Of a stretch of 64,000 nt of DNA, positions 16,369 through 25,934 are shown piece by piece; the stretch's first letter is position 1, and each line of letters starts with the position of its first letter. The notes under the pieces were generated by a model. It was given only the letters and a program-made list of their open reading frames with translations. It was not told the origin of the DNA and searched no databases. A program made the position numbers and the translations under genes. Source of the stretch: CAVROT01 sp963722905 (GTDB taxonomy: Bacteria > Pseudomonadota > Alphaproteobacteria > Rhodobacterales > Rhodobacteraceae). The stretch spans positions 186,001 through 250,000 of the forward strand of contig CAVROT010000004.1 in assembly GCA_963722905.1 (NCBI GenBank), written 5' to 3'.

Positions 16369-17925
16369 TCAGCCGGGATCGTCGCGACCCAGCGACGCGG
16401 TCCCCGCCGGATCGACGCTCAGGGTGTAGCGGCCGCCCGGTAGGCCAGACATCCACGGGGTGGGATCGCCGCCCGGCAACGTCGCGCGGACCTCGGCCCC
16501 ATGGGCGGAGCCAAGGCCGAAGTGGTGGTAGCCCGCCTGCCCGCCGGCATGACCGCCGCCCACGGTCACCTCTCGCGCGGCGACCTGTCCGTCCGGTCGC
16601 CGTATCTCGATCCAGGCGCCGACGCCCTGGCGGTTCGGCCCAGCCACGTCCAGCGCGACCTGCACCGACCCGCCGGCGTCCGGCGTGACGTTGCGGTGCA
16701 CGCGCATCGGCGCGCGGCGGTTGACCACCGCGAGGTCCAGCCGGCCGTCGAGGTCGAGGTCGATCAGCGCCGCGCCGCGCCCGCGGTCCGTTCCGGCCAC
16801 GCCGGCCTCGGACGCCGCTTCGCGGAAGGTGCCGTCGGCCAGGCGAATCAGCAGGTTGTCGGGATCGCGGGCGGCCATGTCGGGCATCTGGTCGACGTTC
16901 CCCTTGGAGATGAAGAGATCGTCGCGCCCGTCGTTGTCGACATCTCCGAAAGCTGCGTGCCAACCTGTCGAGGGGCGCCCGTCGCCGCCCGTATGCGGTC
17001 GCTGCGCCGCGGCCCCCATCGCGAAGGGCGCGTCCGTCCAGCCGTCCGGCCCCGACAGCTGGAGGATCTGGTCCCCCATCGACGTCAGCGCCACGTCGGG
17101 CACCCCGTCGCCGGTTATGTCGCGGCTGGCGATGCCCATGCCCCAGATCGACAGGCGCGGCCATCCGTCGGACTCGTTCAGCAGACGCAGCGGATCCAAC
17201 GCCCACATCTGCTCGGCCCCGCCGGAGACGTAGTAATGGCGGTCGTTCGACACCCGCAGCGTCGCGCGCCCGGTGCGGACGGGATCGGAGAACAGCATTG
17301 ACAACGCGCAGTATCCGGGCGCCAGCGGGATCGCCGTCCAGCCGCCGCCGGGCCGGGGCCGGTGCAGCACGTTGTCGTCGCAGGCGCGGAACGGGCCGCC
17401 GGGATCGTCGCGGTCGACGTAATGCCCGATGGCCAGTGTTGGGCGGTCGGCCCCCGGCTCCCACGTGGCGGAAAAGGCGGTGGACCATGCGTCGCCGCCG
17501 TCGAAGCCCCAGGCGACGGAGGCATCCTCGAAGGCGCAGTCGCCGGTGCCGCGCAGCAGCATGTCGGACCCGACGCGCAGCACGGCGAGGTCCAGCATGC
17601 CATCGCCGTCGATGTCCAGCGGCCAGGCGCCCGTGACGCCCTCGATCCACGGCACCGACGCGTTCTCGAACGCGATGCTGCCCGGTACGCTGCGGTTCCG
17701 GAACAGCCGCGCGGGGCCGTCGCCCCCGGCGACGAAGAGGTCGGGAAACCGGTCGCCGTCGCAATCGAAGGCCGCGACGCCGCCGCCCACGAAATGCTCC
17801 CAACCGCCGTCGTAGACATGCGGCACCGGCAGCGCGGCCGACGCATCCTCGAAGGACGGCTCCGCCGCTGCGGACCCGGCAAGGACCAGAGCCAGCAGAA
17901 CGGGGGCGGGGCATGGACGGTGCAT
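16369..17925 (-). CDS. Secreted FG-GAP/VCBS repeat protein with ASPIC/UnbV domain
   Basis: A 518-residue exported protein: signal peptide to about residue 21 (LVLAGSAAAEP), then FG-GAP/VCBS-type Asp-rich repeats predicted to fold as a beta-propeller (AAFDCDGDRFPDLFVAGG; LDIDGDGMLDLAVL; GDVDNDGRDDLFISKG; IDLDLDGRLDLAVVNRR). The C-terminal ASPIC/UnbV domain includes GVGAWIEIRR and GYHHFGLG. The DxDxDGxxD loops should bind calcium. The family is known as CRTAC1-like; its bacterial role is not defined. ATG 17925 gives the signal peptide. It is divergent from xylF across 196 bases. Confidence 0.85.
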   Translation of the reverse strand: MHRPCPAPVLLALVLAGSAAAEPSFEDASAALPVPHVYDGGWEHFVGGGVAAFDCDGDRFPDLFVAGGDGPARLFRNRSVPGSIAFENASVPWIEGVTGAWPLDIDGDGMLDLAVLRVGSDMLLRGTGDCAFEDASVAWGFDGGDAWSTAFSATWEPGADRPTLAIGHYVDRDDPGGPFRACDDNVLHRPRPGGGWTAIPLAPGYCALSMLFSDPVRTGRATLRVSNDRHYYVSGGAEQMWALDPLRLLNESDGWPRLSIWGMGIASRDITGDGVPDVALTSMGDQILQLSGPDGWTDAPFAMGAAAQRPHTGGDGRPSTGWHAAFGDVDNDGRDDLFISKGNVDQMPDMAARDPDNLLIRLADGTFREAASEAGVAGTDRGRGAALIDLDLDGRLDLAVVNRRAPMRVHRNVTPDAGGSVQVALDVAGPNRQGVGAWIEIRRPDGQVAAREVTVGGGHAGGQAGYHHFGLGSAHGAEVRATLPGGDPTPWMSGLPGGRYTLSVDPAGTASLGRDDPG

Positions 17926-17950
17926 GGCAACCGATCCTAGGCACCCCTGC

Positions 17951-17967
17951 AACCGGTGCAAGCGGTT
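17951..17967. promoter_or_regulatory. Inverted repeat AACCG-N7-CGGTT, possible LacI-type operator
   Basis: AACCG (17951-17955) and CGGTT (17963-17967) flank a seven-base spacer, within TGCAACCGGTGCAAGCGGTT, which resembles LacI-family half sites. It lies 60 bases upstream of the xyl promoter -35 and 26 bases from the FG-GAP gene start, so the regulated side is unclear. Confidence 0.3.
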
Positions 17968-18027
17968 CGCGCGACATCGCGGGGGCGGCCACCCGTACCG
18001 GCGCGGCCAATCGGACGACGAAGGCTT

Positions 18028-18056
18028 TTGACAGGGCCGGTCGGCGCCGCTAGCGT
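18028..18056 (+). promoter_or_regulatory. Sigma-70 type promoter of the xyl operon
   Basis: TTGACA (18028-18033), a perfect -35, is followed after exactly 17 bases by TAGCGT (18051-18056). The expected start point leaves a leader of about 60 bases to the xylF ATG, which is preceded by GGGAGG. Confidence 0.65.
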
Positions 18057-18121
18057 CCATCAGCCAAAGACCAAAACGGCCGCGCCGAGAAGGCCGGCAC
18101 CGCGATCCTGGGAGGGACCAC

Positions 18122-19150
18122 ATGCGTTTCACACTTCTCGCCGCCACGGCGCTGTCCGCCACATTGGCCACGGCGTCCTTCGCGCAGGACGGCATGACCG
18201 TCGGCGTCAGCTGGTCGAACTTCCAGGAGGAGCGCTGGAAGACCGACGAGGCCGCCATCAAGGACGCGCTGGAGGCGGCCGGCGCGCAATACGTGTCGTC
18301 CGACGCGCAATCGTCATCGTCCAAGCAGATCTCGGACGTCGAGTCGCTGATCGCGCAGGGCGTGGACGCGCTGATCATCCTCGCGCAGGACGCCCAGGCG
18401 ATCGGCCCCGCCATTCAGGCCGCGTCCGACGAAGGCATCCCCGTCGTAGGCTATGACCGGCTGATCGAGGACGACCGCGCGTTCTACCTGACCTTCGACA
18501 ACATCGAGGTGGGCCGGATGCAGGCCCGCGCGGTGCTGGAGGCGGCGCCGACGGGCAACTACGTGATGATCAAGGGATCGCCGACCGACCCCAATGCCGA
18601 CTTCCTGCGCGGCGGCCAGCAGGAGGTGCTGCAGGAGGCCATCGACGCCGGCGACATCACCATCGTGGACGAGGCCTATACCGACCAGTGGCTGCCCGCG
18701 AACGCCCAGCGGAACATGGAGCAGATCCTGACCGCCAACAATAACGAGGTCGACGCGGTCGTCGCGTCGAACGACGGCACGGCGGGCGGCGCGGTCGCGG
18801 CGCTGGCCGCCCAGGGCATGGACGGCATTCCCGTCTCGGGCCAGGACGGCGACCACGCGGCGCTGAACCGCGTCGCCAAGGGTACGCAGACCGTCAGCGT
18901 CTGGAAGGACGCGCGCGAGCTGGGCAAGCGCGCCGGCGAGATTGCGGTCGAACTGGCCGGAGGCGCCGAGATGTCGGCCATCGAGGGCGCCGAGGAGTGG
19001 ACATCGCCCGCAGGCACGACGCTCTGGGCCGAGTTTCTCGAGCCGATTCCGGTGACGCAGGACAACCTCAGCACCGTCACGGACGCCGGCTGGATCGAGG
19101 TCGATGCACTGTGCCAGGGGGTCGAAGCCGGCCCCGCGCCCTGCAGCTGA
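18122..19150 (+). CDS. xylF: D-xylose ABC transporter, periplasmic binding protein
   Basis: A 342-residue periplasmic sugar-binding protein of the XylF type. The signal peptide is residues 1-21 (ending TASFA), followed by MTVGVSWSNFQEERWKTDE, a XylF-like N-terminal strand with the sugar-binding Trp/Glu/Arg/Trp. VDALIILAQDA, PVVGYDRLI, VMIKGSPTDPNA, VVASNDGTAGGA and ISVGQD-like PVSGQDGD complete the type I fold. It delivers xylose to XylGH. GGGAGG lies eight bases before ATG. It is first in xylFHGBA, followed by a strong hairpin that probably keeps its transcript more abundant than those of the membrane genes. Confidence 0.95.
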   Translation: MRFTLLAATALSATLATASFAQDGMTVGVSWSNFQEERWKTDEAAIKDALEAAGAQYVSSDAQSSSSKQISDVESLIAQGVDALIILAQDAQAIGPAIQAASDEGIPVVGYDRLIEDDRAFYLTFDNIEVGRMQARAVLEAAPTGNYVMIKGSPTDPNADFLRGGQQEVLQEAIDAGDITIVDEAYTDQWLPANAQRNMEQILTANNNEVDAVVASNDGTAGGAVAALAAQGMDGIPVSGQDGDHAALNRVAKGTQTVSVWKDARELGKRAGEIAVELAGGAEMSAIEGAEEWTSPAGTTLWAEFLEPIPVTQDNLSTVTDAGWIEVDALCQGVEAGPAPCS

Positions 19151-19158
19151 TCCGTCGC

Positions 19159-19185
19159 GGGCGGCCGTGTCCGACCCGGCCGCCC
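19159..19185 (+). other. Intercistronic hairpin after xylF
   Basis: GGGCGGCCG (19159-19167) pairs perfectly with CGGCCGCCC (19177-19185) around a nine-base loop, eight bases after the xylF stop. There is no T tract, so it is more likely an mRNA 3'-stabilising or attenuating structure than a full terminator. Confidence 0.6.
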
Positions 19186-19251
19186 ATCCGGCCAACACCG
19201 GCCCCCGGTCCGCCGGGGCCCGGGCGTACCCGTCAGGGGCTGTGAGGCGAC

Positions 19252-20588
19252 ATGACAGATACCGCGAACCCGACTACCGACCGCGCTCCGACGGCGCCGC
19301 CCGGACCCGATACCAAGCGCAGCCCCGCACCGCGGCGCAAACTCCTCGACACGCTGGAGGTCGACGTCCGGCTCCTGGGGATGATTGGCGCCTTCATTCT
19401 CGTCTGCATCGTCTTCAATGTGATGACGCAGGGGCAGTTCCTGACCGCGCGCAACGTCTTCAACCTGACGATCCAGACCGTCAGCGTCGCCATCATGGCG
19501 ACCGGGATGGTCTTCGTCATCGTCACGCGGCACATCGACCTCAGCGTCGGATCGCTGCTGGCCACATGCTCGGCCATGATGGCGATGACGCAGACGTGGT
19601 TCGTGCCGCAGGTATTGGGCCTCGGCCTGGGGTCGGCCGCAACGGCGCCCATCGCCATCGCCGTGGGCCTCGTGACCGGGGTCGCCATCGGCGCCTTTCA
19701 CGGCTGGCTGATCGGCTACCTGCTGATCCCGTCCTTCATCGTGACGCTGGGCGGGCTGCTGATCTGGCGCAACGTCGCGTGGTACCTGACCAGCGGTCAG
19801 ACCATCGGCCCGCTGGACGAGACCTTCCAACTTTTCGGCGGTATCAACGGCACCCTGGGCGAGACGTTCAGCTGGGCGGTCGGCATCATCGCCGTGCTGG
19901 GCGCGCTCTACGGCCTCTGGCAGGCCCGCCGCGCCAAGGTCGCGCACGAGTTCCCGGTCAAGCCGTTGTGGGCCGAAGCGCTTCTGGGCTTGCTGCTGAC
20001 GGCGGCCATCCTGGCGTTCATCTGGGTGCTCAACAGCTACACCATCCCGTCGCGGGTGCTGGCTCGCCAGTTCGAGGCGCGCGGAGAGACGGTGCCCGAA
20101 GGCTTTGCCGCCGCCTACGGCCTGCCCGTGTCGGTGCTGCTGCTGATCGGAATCGCCATCCTGATGACCGTCACGGCGCGGCGCACCCGGCTGGGGCGGT
20201 ACATCTTCGCCACCGGGGGAAACCCGGACGCAGCCGAGCTGTCGGGCATCAACACGCGCCTGCTGACGGTCAAGGTGTTCGCTATCATGGGCGCGCTCTG
20301 CGCCATCTCGGCCGTGGTCGCGTCGGCGCGTCTGACCTTCCACTCCAACGACATCGGCACGCTGGACGAGTTGCGCGTCATCGCCGCCGCTGTCATCGGC
20401 GGCACCGCGCTGGCCGGCGGGCTGGGGACGATCTACGGCGCGATCCTGGGCGCACTCATCATGCAGTCGCTGCAATCGGGGATGGCGATGGTCGGTGTGG
20501 ACGCGCCGCTGCAGAACATCGTCGTGGGCGCCGTGCTGGTGCTGGCCGTGCTGATCGACATCGTCTACCGCCGCCGGATGGGAGCGAA

Positions 20589-20592
<4 letters not shown>
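19252..20592 (+). CDS. xylH: D-xylose ABC transporter permease
   Basis: A 446-residue inner membrane permease of the ribose/xylose (RbsC/XylH) family with about ten or more membrane segments. NLTIQTVSVAIMATGMVFVIVTRHIDLSVGS near residues 75-105 is the conserved family entry: the HIDLSVGS motif marks sugar permeases of this class. The EAA-type loop is ARRTRLGRYIFATGGNPDAAELSGIN. A soluble insertion around residues 180-235 is typical of XylH compared with shorter RbsC. It starts 101 bases after xylF, and its TGA overlaps the xylG ATG. Confidence 0.95.
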
Positions 20593-21386
<794 letters not shown>

Positions 21387-21487
21387 CGTTGCACCGACCG
21401 AAACGATGGTCTCTGGCTTGACGAGCGCGCACGCGGGGCCGTGACGAACGGCCGACGACGACGCACCGCAATCGAATGGATCCCCTG

Positions 21488-22921
21488 ATGTATCTCGGAC
21501 TCGACCTCGGCACGTCCTCGCTGAAGGCCTTGCTGATCGACGGCGACGGCGCCGCCGTGGCCGAGGCGTCGGCGCCGCTGACGGTTCAGCGGCCGCACCC
21601 CGGCTGGTCCGAGCAGGATCCGGCAACCTGGGTCGCGGCCGCCGAAACCGTGCTGGACGCGCTGGCCGGCAAGGCGGACCTGTCGCAGGTCGCGGGCATC
21701 GGTCTGTCGGGGCACATGCATGGGGCCACGCTGCTGGACCGCGCCGACGATCCGCTGCGGCCCTGCATGCTGTGGAACGACACCCGTGCCCATGCGCAGG
21801 CCGCCTCCATGGACCGCGACCCGATCTGGCGCGAGATCACCGGCAATATCGTCTTTCCCGGTTTCACCGCGCCCAAGGTCGCCTGGGTCCGCGACGAAGA
21901 GCACGAGATCTTCGACCGGATCGCGCATGTCCTCCTGCCCAAGGACTATCTGCGCCTGTGGCTTACGGGCGAGCATACGTCCGACATGTCCGACGCCGCC
22001 GGGACGGCGTGGCTGGACACGCGCGAACGCGACTGGTCGGGCGACCTGCTGGAAGCCACGGGCCTCACCCGGTCGCAGGTGCCGGCGCTGGTCGAAGGAT
22101 CGGCCAGATCGGGCACGATACGGCCCGAGATCGGCCAGCGCTGGGGCATGGATGCCGCCTGCGTCGTCGCTGGCGGGGGCGGCGACAACGCGGCCTCGGC
22201 CGTCGGGGCGGGCGCGGTGAAGGAGGGGACGGCATTCGTGTCGATGGGCACCTCCGGCGTGCTCTTCGCCGCCACCGACCGCTACCGACCCGATCCGGGG
22301 ACCGCCGTGCACACGTTCTGCCATGCCCTGCCCGGGACATGGCACCAGATGGGCGTGATCCTGGCGGCGACGGACGCGCTGGAATGGCTGGCGCGGTTCG
22401 CCGGCACGAGCGCGACGGCCCTGACGGCGGATATGGGGCCCTTGCAGGCGCCCGGCTCCGCGTCGTTCCTGCCCTATCTCGGCGGCGAACGGACGCCGCA
22501 CAACGATGCCGCCGTGCGCGGCGCGTTCCTGGGCCTCGACCACGCCACCGACCGGGCCGCCGCCACCCGGGCCGTGCTGGAGGGCGTGGCCTTCGCCTTC
22601 CGCGACTGTCGCGATGCGCTGGAGCAGACCGGCACCCGGATCGACCGCGCGCTGGCGGTGGGTGGGGGCGCAAGGTCCGACTACTGGCTGGCCTGCATCG
22701 CCACCGCACTCGACATCCCGCTGGACGTGCCCGAGGCCGAGGCCGGTGCCGCGCTGGGGGCGGCGCGTCTCGGCATGATGGCCGCCACCGGCGCCGGCGC
22801 CGAAATCGCGACCCCGCCCGCCATCGCGCGCACAGTCGAGCCCGACCGCGACCTCATGGCCGCCTTCGACGACGCCCACGCCCGCCATACCGCCGCCTAC
22901 CCGCTGCTGCGCGACTGGTGA
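21488..22921 (+). CDS. xylB: Xylulokinase
   Basis: A 477-residue FGGY-family kinase that phosphorylates D-xylulose to xylulose 5-phosphate. The N-terminal phosphate loop is LGLDLGTSSLKALL; GLSGHMHGATLLD and LWNDTRAHAQAA give the XylB substrate motif (MHG, WND). GGGGDNAASAVGAGAV, VSMGTSGVLFA, YLGGERTPHNDA and AVGGGARSDYW are the ATP- and sugar-binding segments, with the catalytic Asp in GGGGDN. ATG 21488 places MYLGLDLG at the start; ATG 21476 (adding MDPL) is possible. It lies between xylG and xylA. Confidence 0.95.
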   Translation: MYLGLDLGTSSLKALLIDGDGAAVAEASAPLTVQRPHPGWSEQDPATWVAAAETVLDALAGKADLSQVAGIGLSGHMHGATLLDRADDPLRPCMLWNDTRAHAQAASMDRDPIWREITGNIVFPGFTAPKVAWVRDEEHEIFDRIAHVLLPKDYLRLWLTGEHTSDMSDAAGTAWLDTRERDWSGDLLEATGLTRSQVPALVEGSARSGTIRPEIGQRWGMDAACVVAGGGGDNAASAVGAGAVKEGTAFVSMGTSGVLFAATDRYRPDPGTAVHTFCHALPGTWHQMGVILAATDALEWLARFAGTSATALTADMGPLQAPGSASFLPYLGGERTPHNDAAVRGAFLGLDHATDRAAATRAVLEGVAFAFRDCRDALEQTGTRIDRALAVGGGARSDYWLACIATALDIPLDVPEAEAGAALGAARLGMMAATGAGAEIATPPAIARTVEPDRDLMAAFDDAHARHTAAYPLLRDW

Positions 22922-23030
22922 CACGGGCGCTGGCAACCGGTTTCCTGCCTGGCCCGGTGCCGCCCGACGTGGCACGCATCACCGGCAACCGGGCAATGCC
23001 GGGATCCGGCCACGACGAAAGGGACACAGG

Positions 23031-24344
23031 ATGAGCTATTTCGACGGGATCGACCCCATCCGCTTCGCCGGGACGGACGGCGGCGACGCGCTGGCCTTCC
23101 GGCACTACGACCCCGACAGTTTGGTCGCCGGCAAAAGGCTAGAGGATCATCTGCGCTTCTCGGTCGCGTGGTGGCACAGCTTTGCCTGGCCCGGCGGCGA
23201 TCCCTTCGGCGGGCAGACTTTCCGGCGCCCCTGGTTCGGCGAGAACCACGCCGATCCGATGGACGCCGCCCGCGCCGCCGCCGACGCCGCCTTCGACCTT
23301 TTCGCCATCCTCGGCCAGCCCTATTTCTGCTGGCACGACGCGGACATCCGGCCCGAGGGCGCGACCTTCGCCGAAAGCCAGCGCAACCTCGACGCCGTCG
23401 TCGACTACATCGGCGGGAAAATGGAGGCATCCGGTGTCAAGTGCCTCTGGGGAACCGCCAACCTCTTCTCGCACCGCCGCTTCATGGCGGGGGCAGCCAC
23501 CAATCCAGACCCGGAGGTCTTCGCCTGGTCGGCCGCCACCGTGAAGGCCTGCATGGACGCGACGATGCGCCTGGGAGGCGAGAATTACGTCCTCTGGGGC
23601 GGGCGCGAAGGGTATGAGACGCTTCTCAACACCGACCTTGCGCGCGAGGCCGAACAGGCGGGCGCGTTCCTGAGCAAGGTGGTCGACTACAAGCACAAGA
23701 TCGGCTTCCAGGGCGCCATCCTGCTGGAGCCGAAGCCGCAGGAGCCGACCAAGCACCAGTACGACCACGACGTCGCGACCTGCTACGGGTTTCTCAAGCG
23801 GTTCGGGCTGGAGGACGAGGTGAAACTGAACATCGAGCAGGGGCACGCGATCCTGGCCGGCCACAGCTTCGAGCACGAGCTTGCGACGGCGCGCAGCCTC
23901 GGGATCCTCGGGTCCATCGACATGAACCGCAATGACATGCAGTCCGGCTGGGACACCGACCAGTTCCCCGACAACCCCCGCGAGGCGGCGCTGGCCTATT
24001 ACGAGGTACTGGCGATGGGTGGCTTCACCACCGGCGGCACCAACTTCGACGCCAAGCTGCGCCGCCAGTCGCTGGACCCGGTCGATCTGGTGGCCGCGCA
24101 TGTGGGCGCCATGGACGTCTGTGCGCGCGGCCTGATCGCTGCCGCCGCCATTTGGGACGACCGCGCGCTGGAAGGGCCGCGCGACGACCGCTACGCCGGG
24201 TGGGAGGCCGACACCGCGCGCACGATGCTGGGGGACGAGGGACTGGACGCGATCCACGCCCGCGTCACGGCCTCGGACGGTCAGCCCGAACCGCGGTCCG
24301 GGCGTCAGGAGGTGCTGGAGAACGTCGTCTCGCGCTACGTCTGA
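23031..24344 (+). CDS. xylA: Xylose isomerase
   Basis: A 437-residue class II (long) xylose isomerase, converting D-xylose to D-xylulose. The catalytic histidine is in FCWHDADIRPEG (His-Asp pair), VLWGGREGYETLLNTD and KHKIGFQGAILLEPKPQEPTKHQYD (cut here by the family's metal-binding Glu and His) follow, then LNIEQGHAILAGHSFEHEL and GSIDMNRNDMQSGWDTDQF, which holds the Asp ligands for the second metal. Length and motifs are complete. AAGGGACACAGG precedes the ATG. It is last in the xyl operon, 20 bases before repeat copy B, which may act as terminator. Confidence 0.96.
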   Translation: MSYFDGIDPIRFAGTDGGDALAFRHYDPDSLVAGKRLEDHLRFSVAWWHSFAWPGGDPFGGQTFRRPWFGENHADPMDAARAAADAAFDLFAILGQPYFCWHDADIRPEGATFAESQRNLDAVVDYIGGKMEASGVKCLWGTANLFSHRRFMAGAATNPDPEVFAWSAATVKACMDATMRLGGENYVLWGGREGYETLLNTDLAREAEQAGAFLSKVVDYKHKIGFQGAILLEPKPQEPTKHQYDHDVATCYGFLKRFGLEDEVKLNIEQGHAILAGHSFEHELATARSLGILGSIDMNRNDMQSGWDTDQFPDNPREAALAYYEVLAMGGFTTGGTNFDAKLRRQSLDPVDLVAAHVGAMDVCARGLIAAAAIWDDRALEGPRDDRYAGWEADTARTMLGDEGLDAIHARVTASDGQPEPRSGRQEVLENVVSRYV

Positions 24345-24363
24345 TGCGCGCGCGGGCGGCTTT

Positions 24364-24400
24364 GGCGGAGCCTCCGGCGGAGATATTTTGGAACCCAAGT
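24364..24400 (+). repeat. Dispersed repeat copy B, terminator-like, after xylA
   Basis: GGCGGAGCCTCCGGCGGAG is followed by ATATTTTGGAACCCAAGT. The CGGAG/CTCCG hairpin and the following ATATTTT suit a terminator for the xyl operon. It has the same orientation as copy A. Confidence 0.65.
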
Positions 24401-24561
24401 CGGGGATGGGTCCGACGTGGCGATCCTTTCCGGAATGTCGATTGGGTTCACGATGCGAATACATGTAAAGCCCGGGGCGGTCGGGCGGGCGGGGTGCCAT
24501 CCTGGACCATGCGCTGCGACGGGACGGCCGGCGCCGGGTGGAGCGGGTGCCGCCGCTCATT

Positions 24562-25452
24562 TCACGTCGTCGGGAAGCCGCCCGCCCGGATGACCCGTCC
24601 GGGCACCGCGTGGCCCAGCGTCCGTTCCAGCCAGCGGGCGGCGTCAATGGCGGCCTCCAGCGACATGCCCGTCGCGACGCCCGCGCGATCCAGCATGTAG
24701 AGCAGATCCTCGGTCGCGATGTTGCCCGTGGCTCCCGGCGCGAAGGGGCAGCCGCCGATCCCGCCCAGAGACGCGTCGAGCGTCGCGACCCCCGCCTGCA
24801 GCCCCGCCCAGGCGTTGGCGATCCCGGTGCCGCGCGTGTCGTGGACGTGCAGGCGGACTGGGACCGTCGGATGCGCCCGACGGACAGCGGCCACCCGCAG
24901 GGCGACGTCGCGCGGCGTGGCGACGCCGATCGTGTCGGCGAGAGCGATCTCGAACGGATCCGCCGCCATGCAGGCGTCGACGGTGCGCATCAGAGTGTCG
25001 GGCGCGACCTCGCCCTCGAACGGGCAACCGAAGGCGGTCGAGACGGTGATGCCGATGCGAACCTGCGGCAGATCGCGCCGCGCCTGCGCGATGACCTCCA
25101 GCGCGCCTTCGGCGGTGGCGCCCTGGTTGCGTCGACCGAACGTGTCGGAGACGGCGACGACGGTGTTCACCTCGTCCACCCCCGCGGCCACCGCGCGGTC
25201 GATGCCGCGACGGTTCAGCGCCAGCCCGATATGTCGCCCGGTGCCCCGCTGCAGGGTGGCGCAGACCTCGGCCCCGTCGGACATGCGCGGTACCGCGCGG
25301 GGGTTGACGAAGGAGGCGACCTCGATCCGTCCGGCGCCCATGTCAGCCGCGCGGGCGATGAAGGAGACCTTTTCGGTCGTCGTCAGTTCGGCGGGGTCGT
25401 TCTGCAACCCGTCGCGCGGCCCGACCTCGACAATCTCGATCCGGTCGGTCAT
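24562..25452 (-). CDS. Hydroxymethylglutaryl-CoA lyase
   Basis: A 296-residue TIM-barrel HMGL-like enzyme that cleaves HMG-CoA to acetoacetate and acetyl-CoA, the last step of leucine breakdown. EVGPRDGLQND (about residue 9) carries the catalytic Arg-Asp, RIEVASFVNPRAVPRM is the substrate loop, LHVHDTRGTGIANAW has the metal-binding His-x-His, and GGIGGCPFAPGATGNIATED holds the active-site Cys loop characteristic of HMG-CoA lyase. The start overlaps the end of the DUF6505 gene (ATGA at 25449-25452). It is last of a minus-strand unit that also contains a biotin/lipoate-ligase-like protein. Whether it acts on HMG-CoA here or a related acyl-CoA is inferred. Confidence 0.9.
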   Translation of the reverse strand: MTDRIEIVEVGPRDGLQNDPAELTTTEKVSFIARAADMGAGRIEVASFVNPRAVPRMSDGAEVCATLQRGTGRHIGLALNRRGIDRAVAAGVDEVNTVVAVSDTFGRRNQGATAEGALEVIAQARRDLPQVRIGITVSTAFGCPFEGEVAPDTLMRTVDACMAADPFEIALADTIGVATPRDVALRVAAVRRAHPTVPVRLHVHDTRGTGIANAWAGLQAGVATLDASLGGIGGCPFAPGATGNIATEDLLYMLDRAGVATGMSLEAAIDAARWLERTLGHAVPGRVIRAGGFPTT

Positions 25453-25934
25453 CCGTCGACCTCGCCGTGGATCGCGAACTGCTCCAGCCCCGCCGGATCA
25501 GCGTCGATCGCGCGGAAGACCTCACGCACGCCCCCGGTCTCAAGCGTGCGCGCCACGGTGAGCAGCGTGTTGGGCGCGTGCCCCGCGCAGAGATCCGCCA
25601 TCTGTCGCAGCTCCTCGGCTGCGACAGGACGGGCGGCCGCGACGTCGGGTGCGCCGTAATGCGACACGAAATGCGCAGCGATCCCGTCCTCCAGCATCGC
25701 CAGTTCGTCCGGCGCGATGCGCGTGACGGCGACGAAGGTGACGCGGCCGAACGTCTCGGCCCCCAGCCAGCCGTTCGCGAATGCCTGCCGCGCGCGCCCC
25801 GTCAGGTCGCCCTCGCCCCAGTCCGAGAACTCCCACCCGCCGGACAGGCACCATTCGCCGGTGCGCGCGGGGCTGTGGAAGACGCGCCGGTCGCTTTCGT
25901 CGAAATGGATCGCGCGGGCGAGGTGCAGGGTCAC
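25449..25934 (-). CDS. DUF6505 family protein
   Basis: A 161-residue soluble protein of unknown function that I recall as DUF6505, almost always found next to a DUF4444 protein in Rhodobacterales. It opens TLHLARAIHFDESDRRVF and has GEWCLSGGWEFSDW, FVAVTRIAPDELAMLEDGIA and the C-terminal FRAIDADPAGLEQFAI. No signal peptide or membrane segment. GTG 25934 overlaps the upstream gene's TGA (GTGA), and its own stop overlaps the HMG-CoA lyase ATG, so three genes are translationally coupled. Confidence 0.72.
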   Translation of the reverse strand: MTLHLARAIHFDESDRRVFHSPARTGEWCLSGGWEFSDWGEGDLTGRARQAFANGWLGAETFGRVTFVAVTRIAPDELAMLEDGIAAHFVSHYGAPDVAAARPVAAEELRQMADLCAGHAPNTLLTVARTLETGGVREVFRAIDADPAGLEQFAIHGEVDG

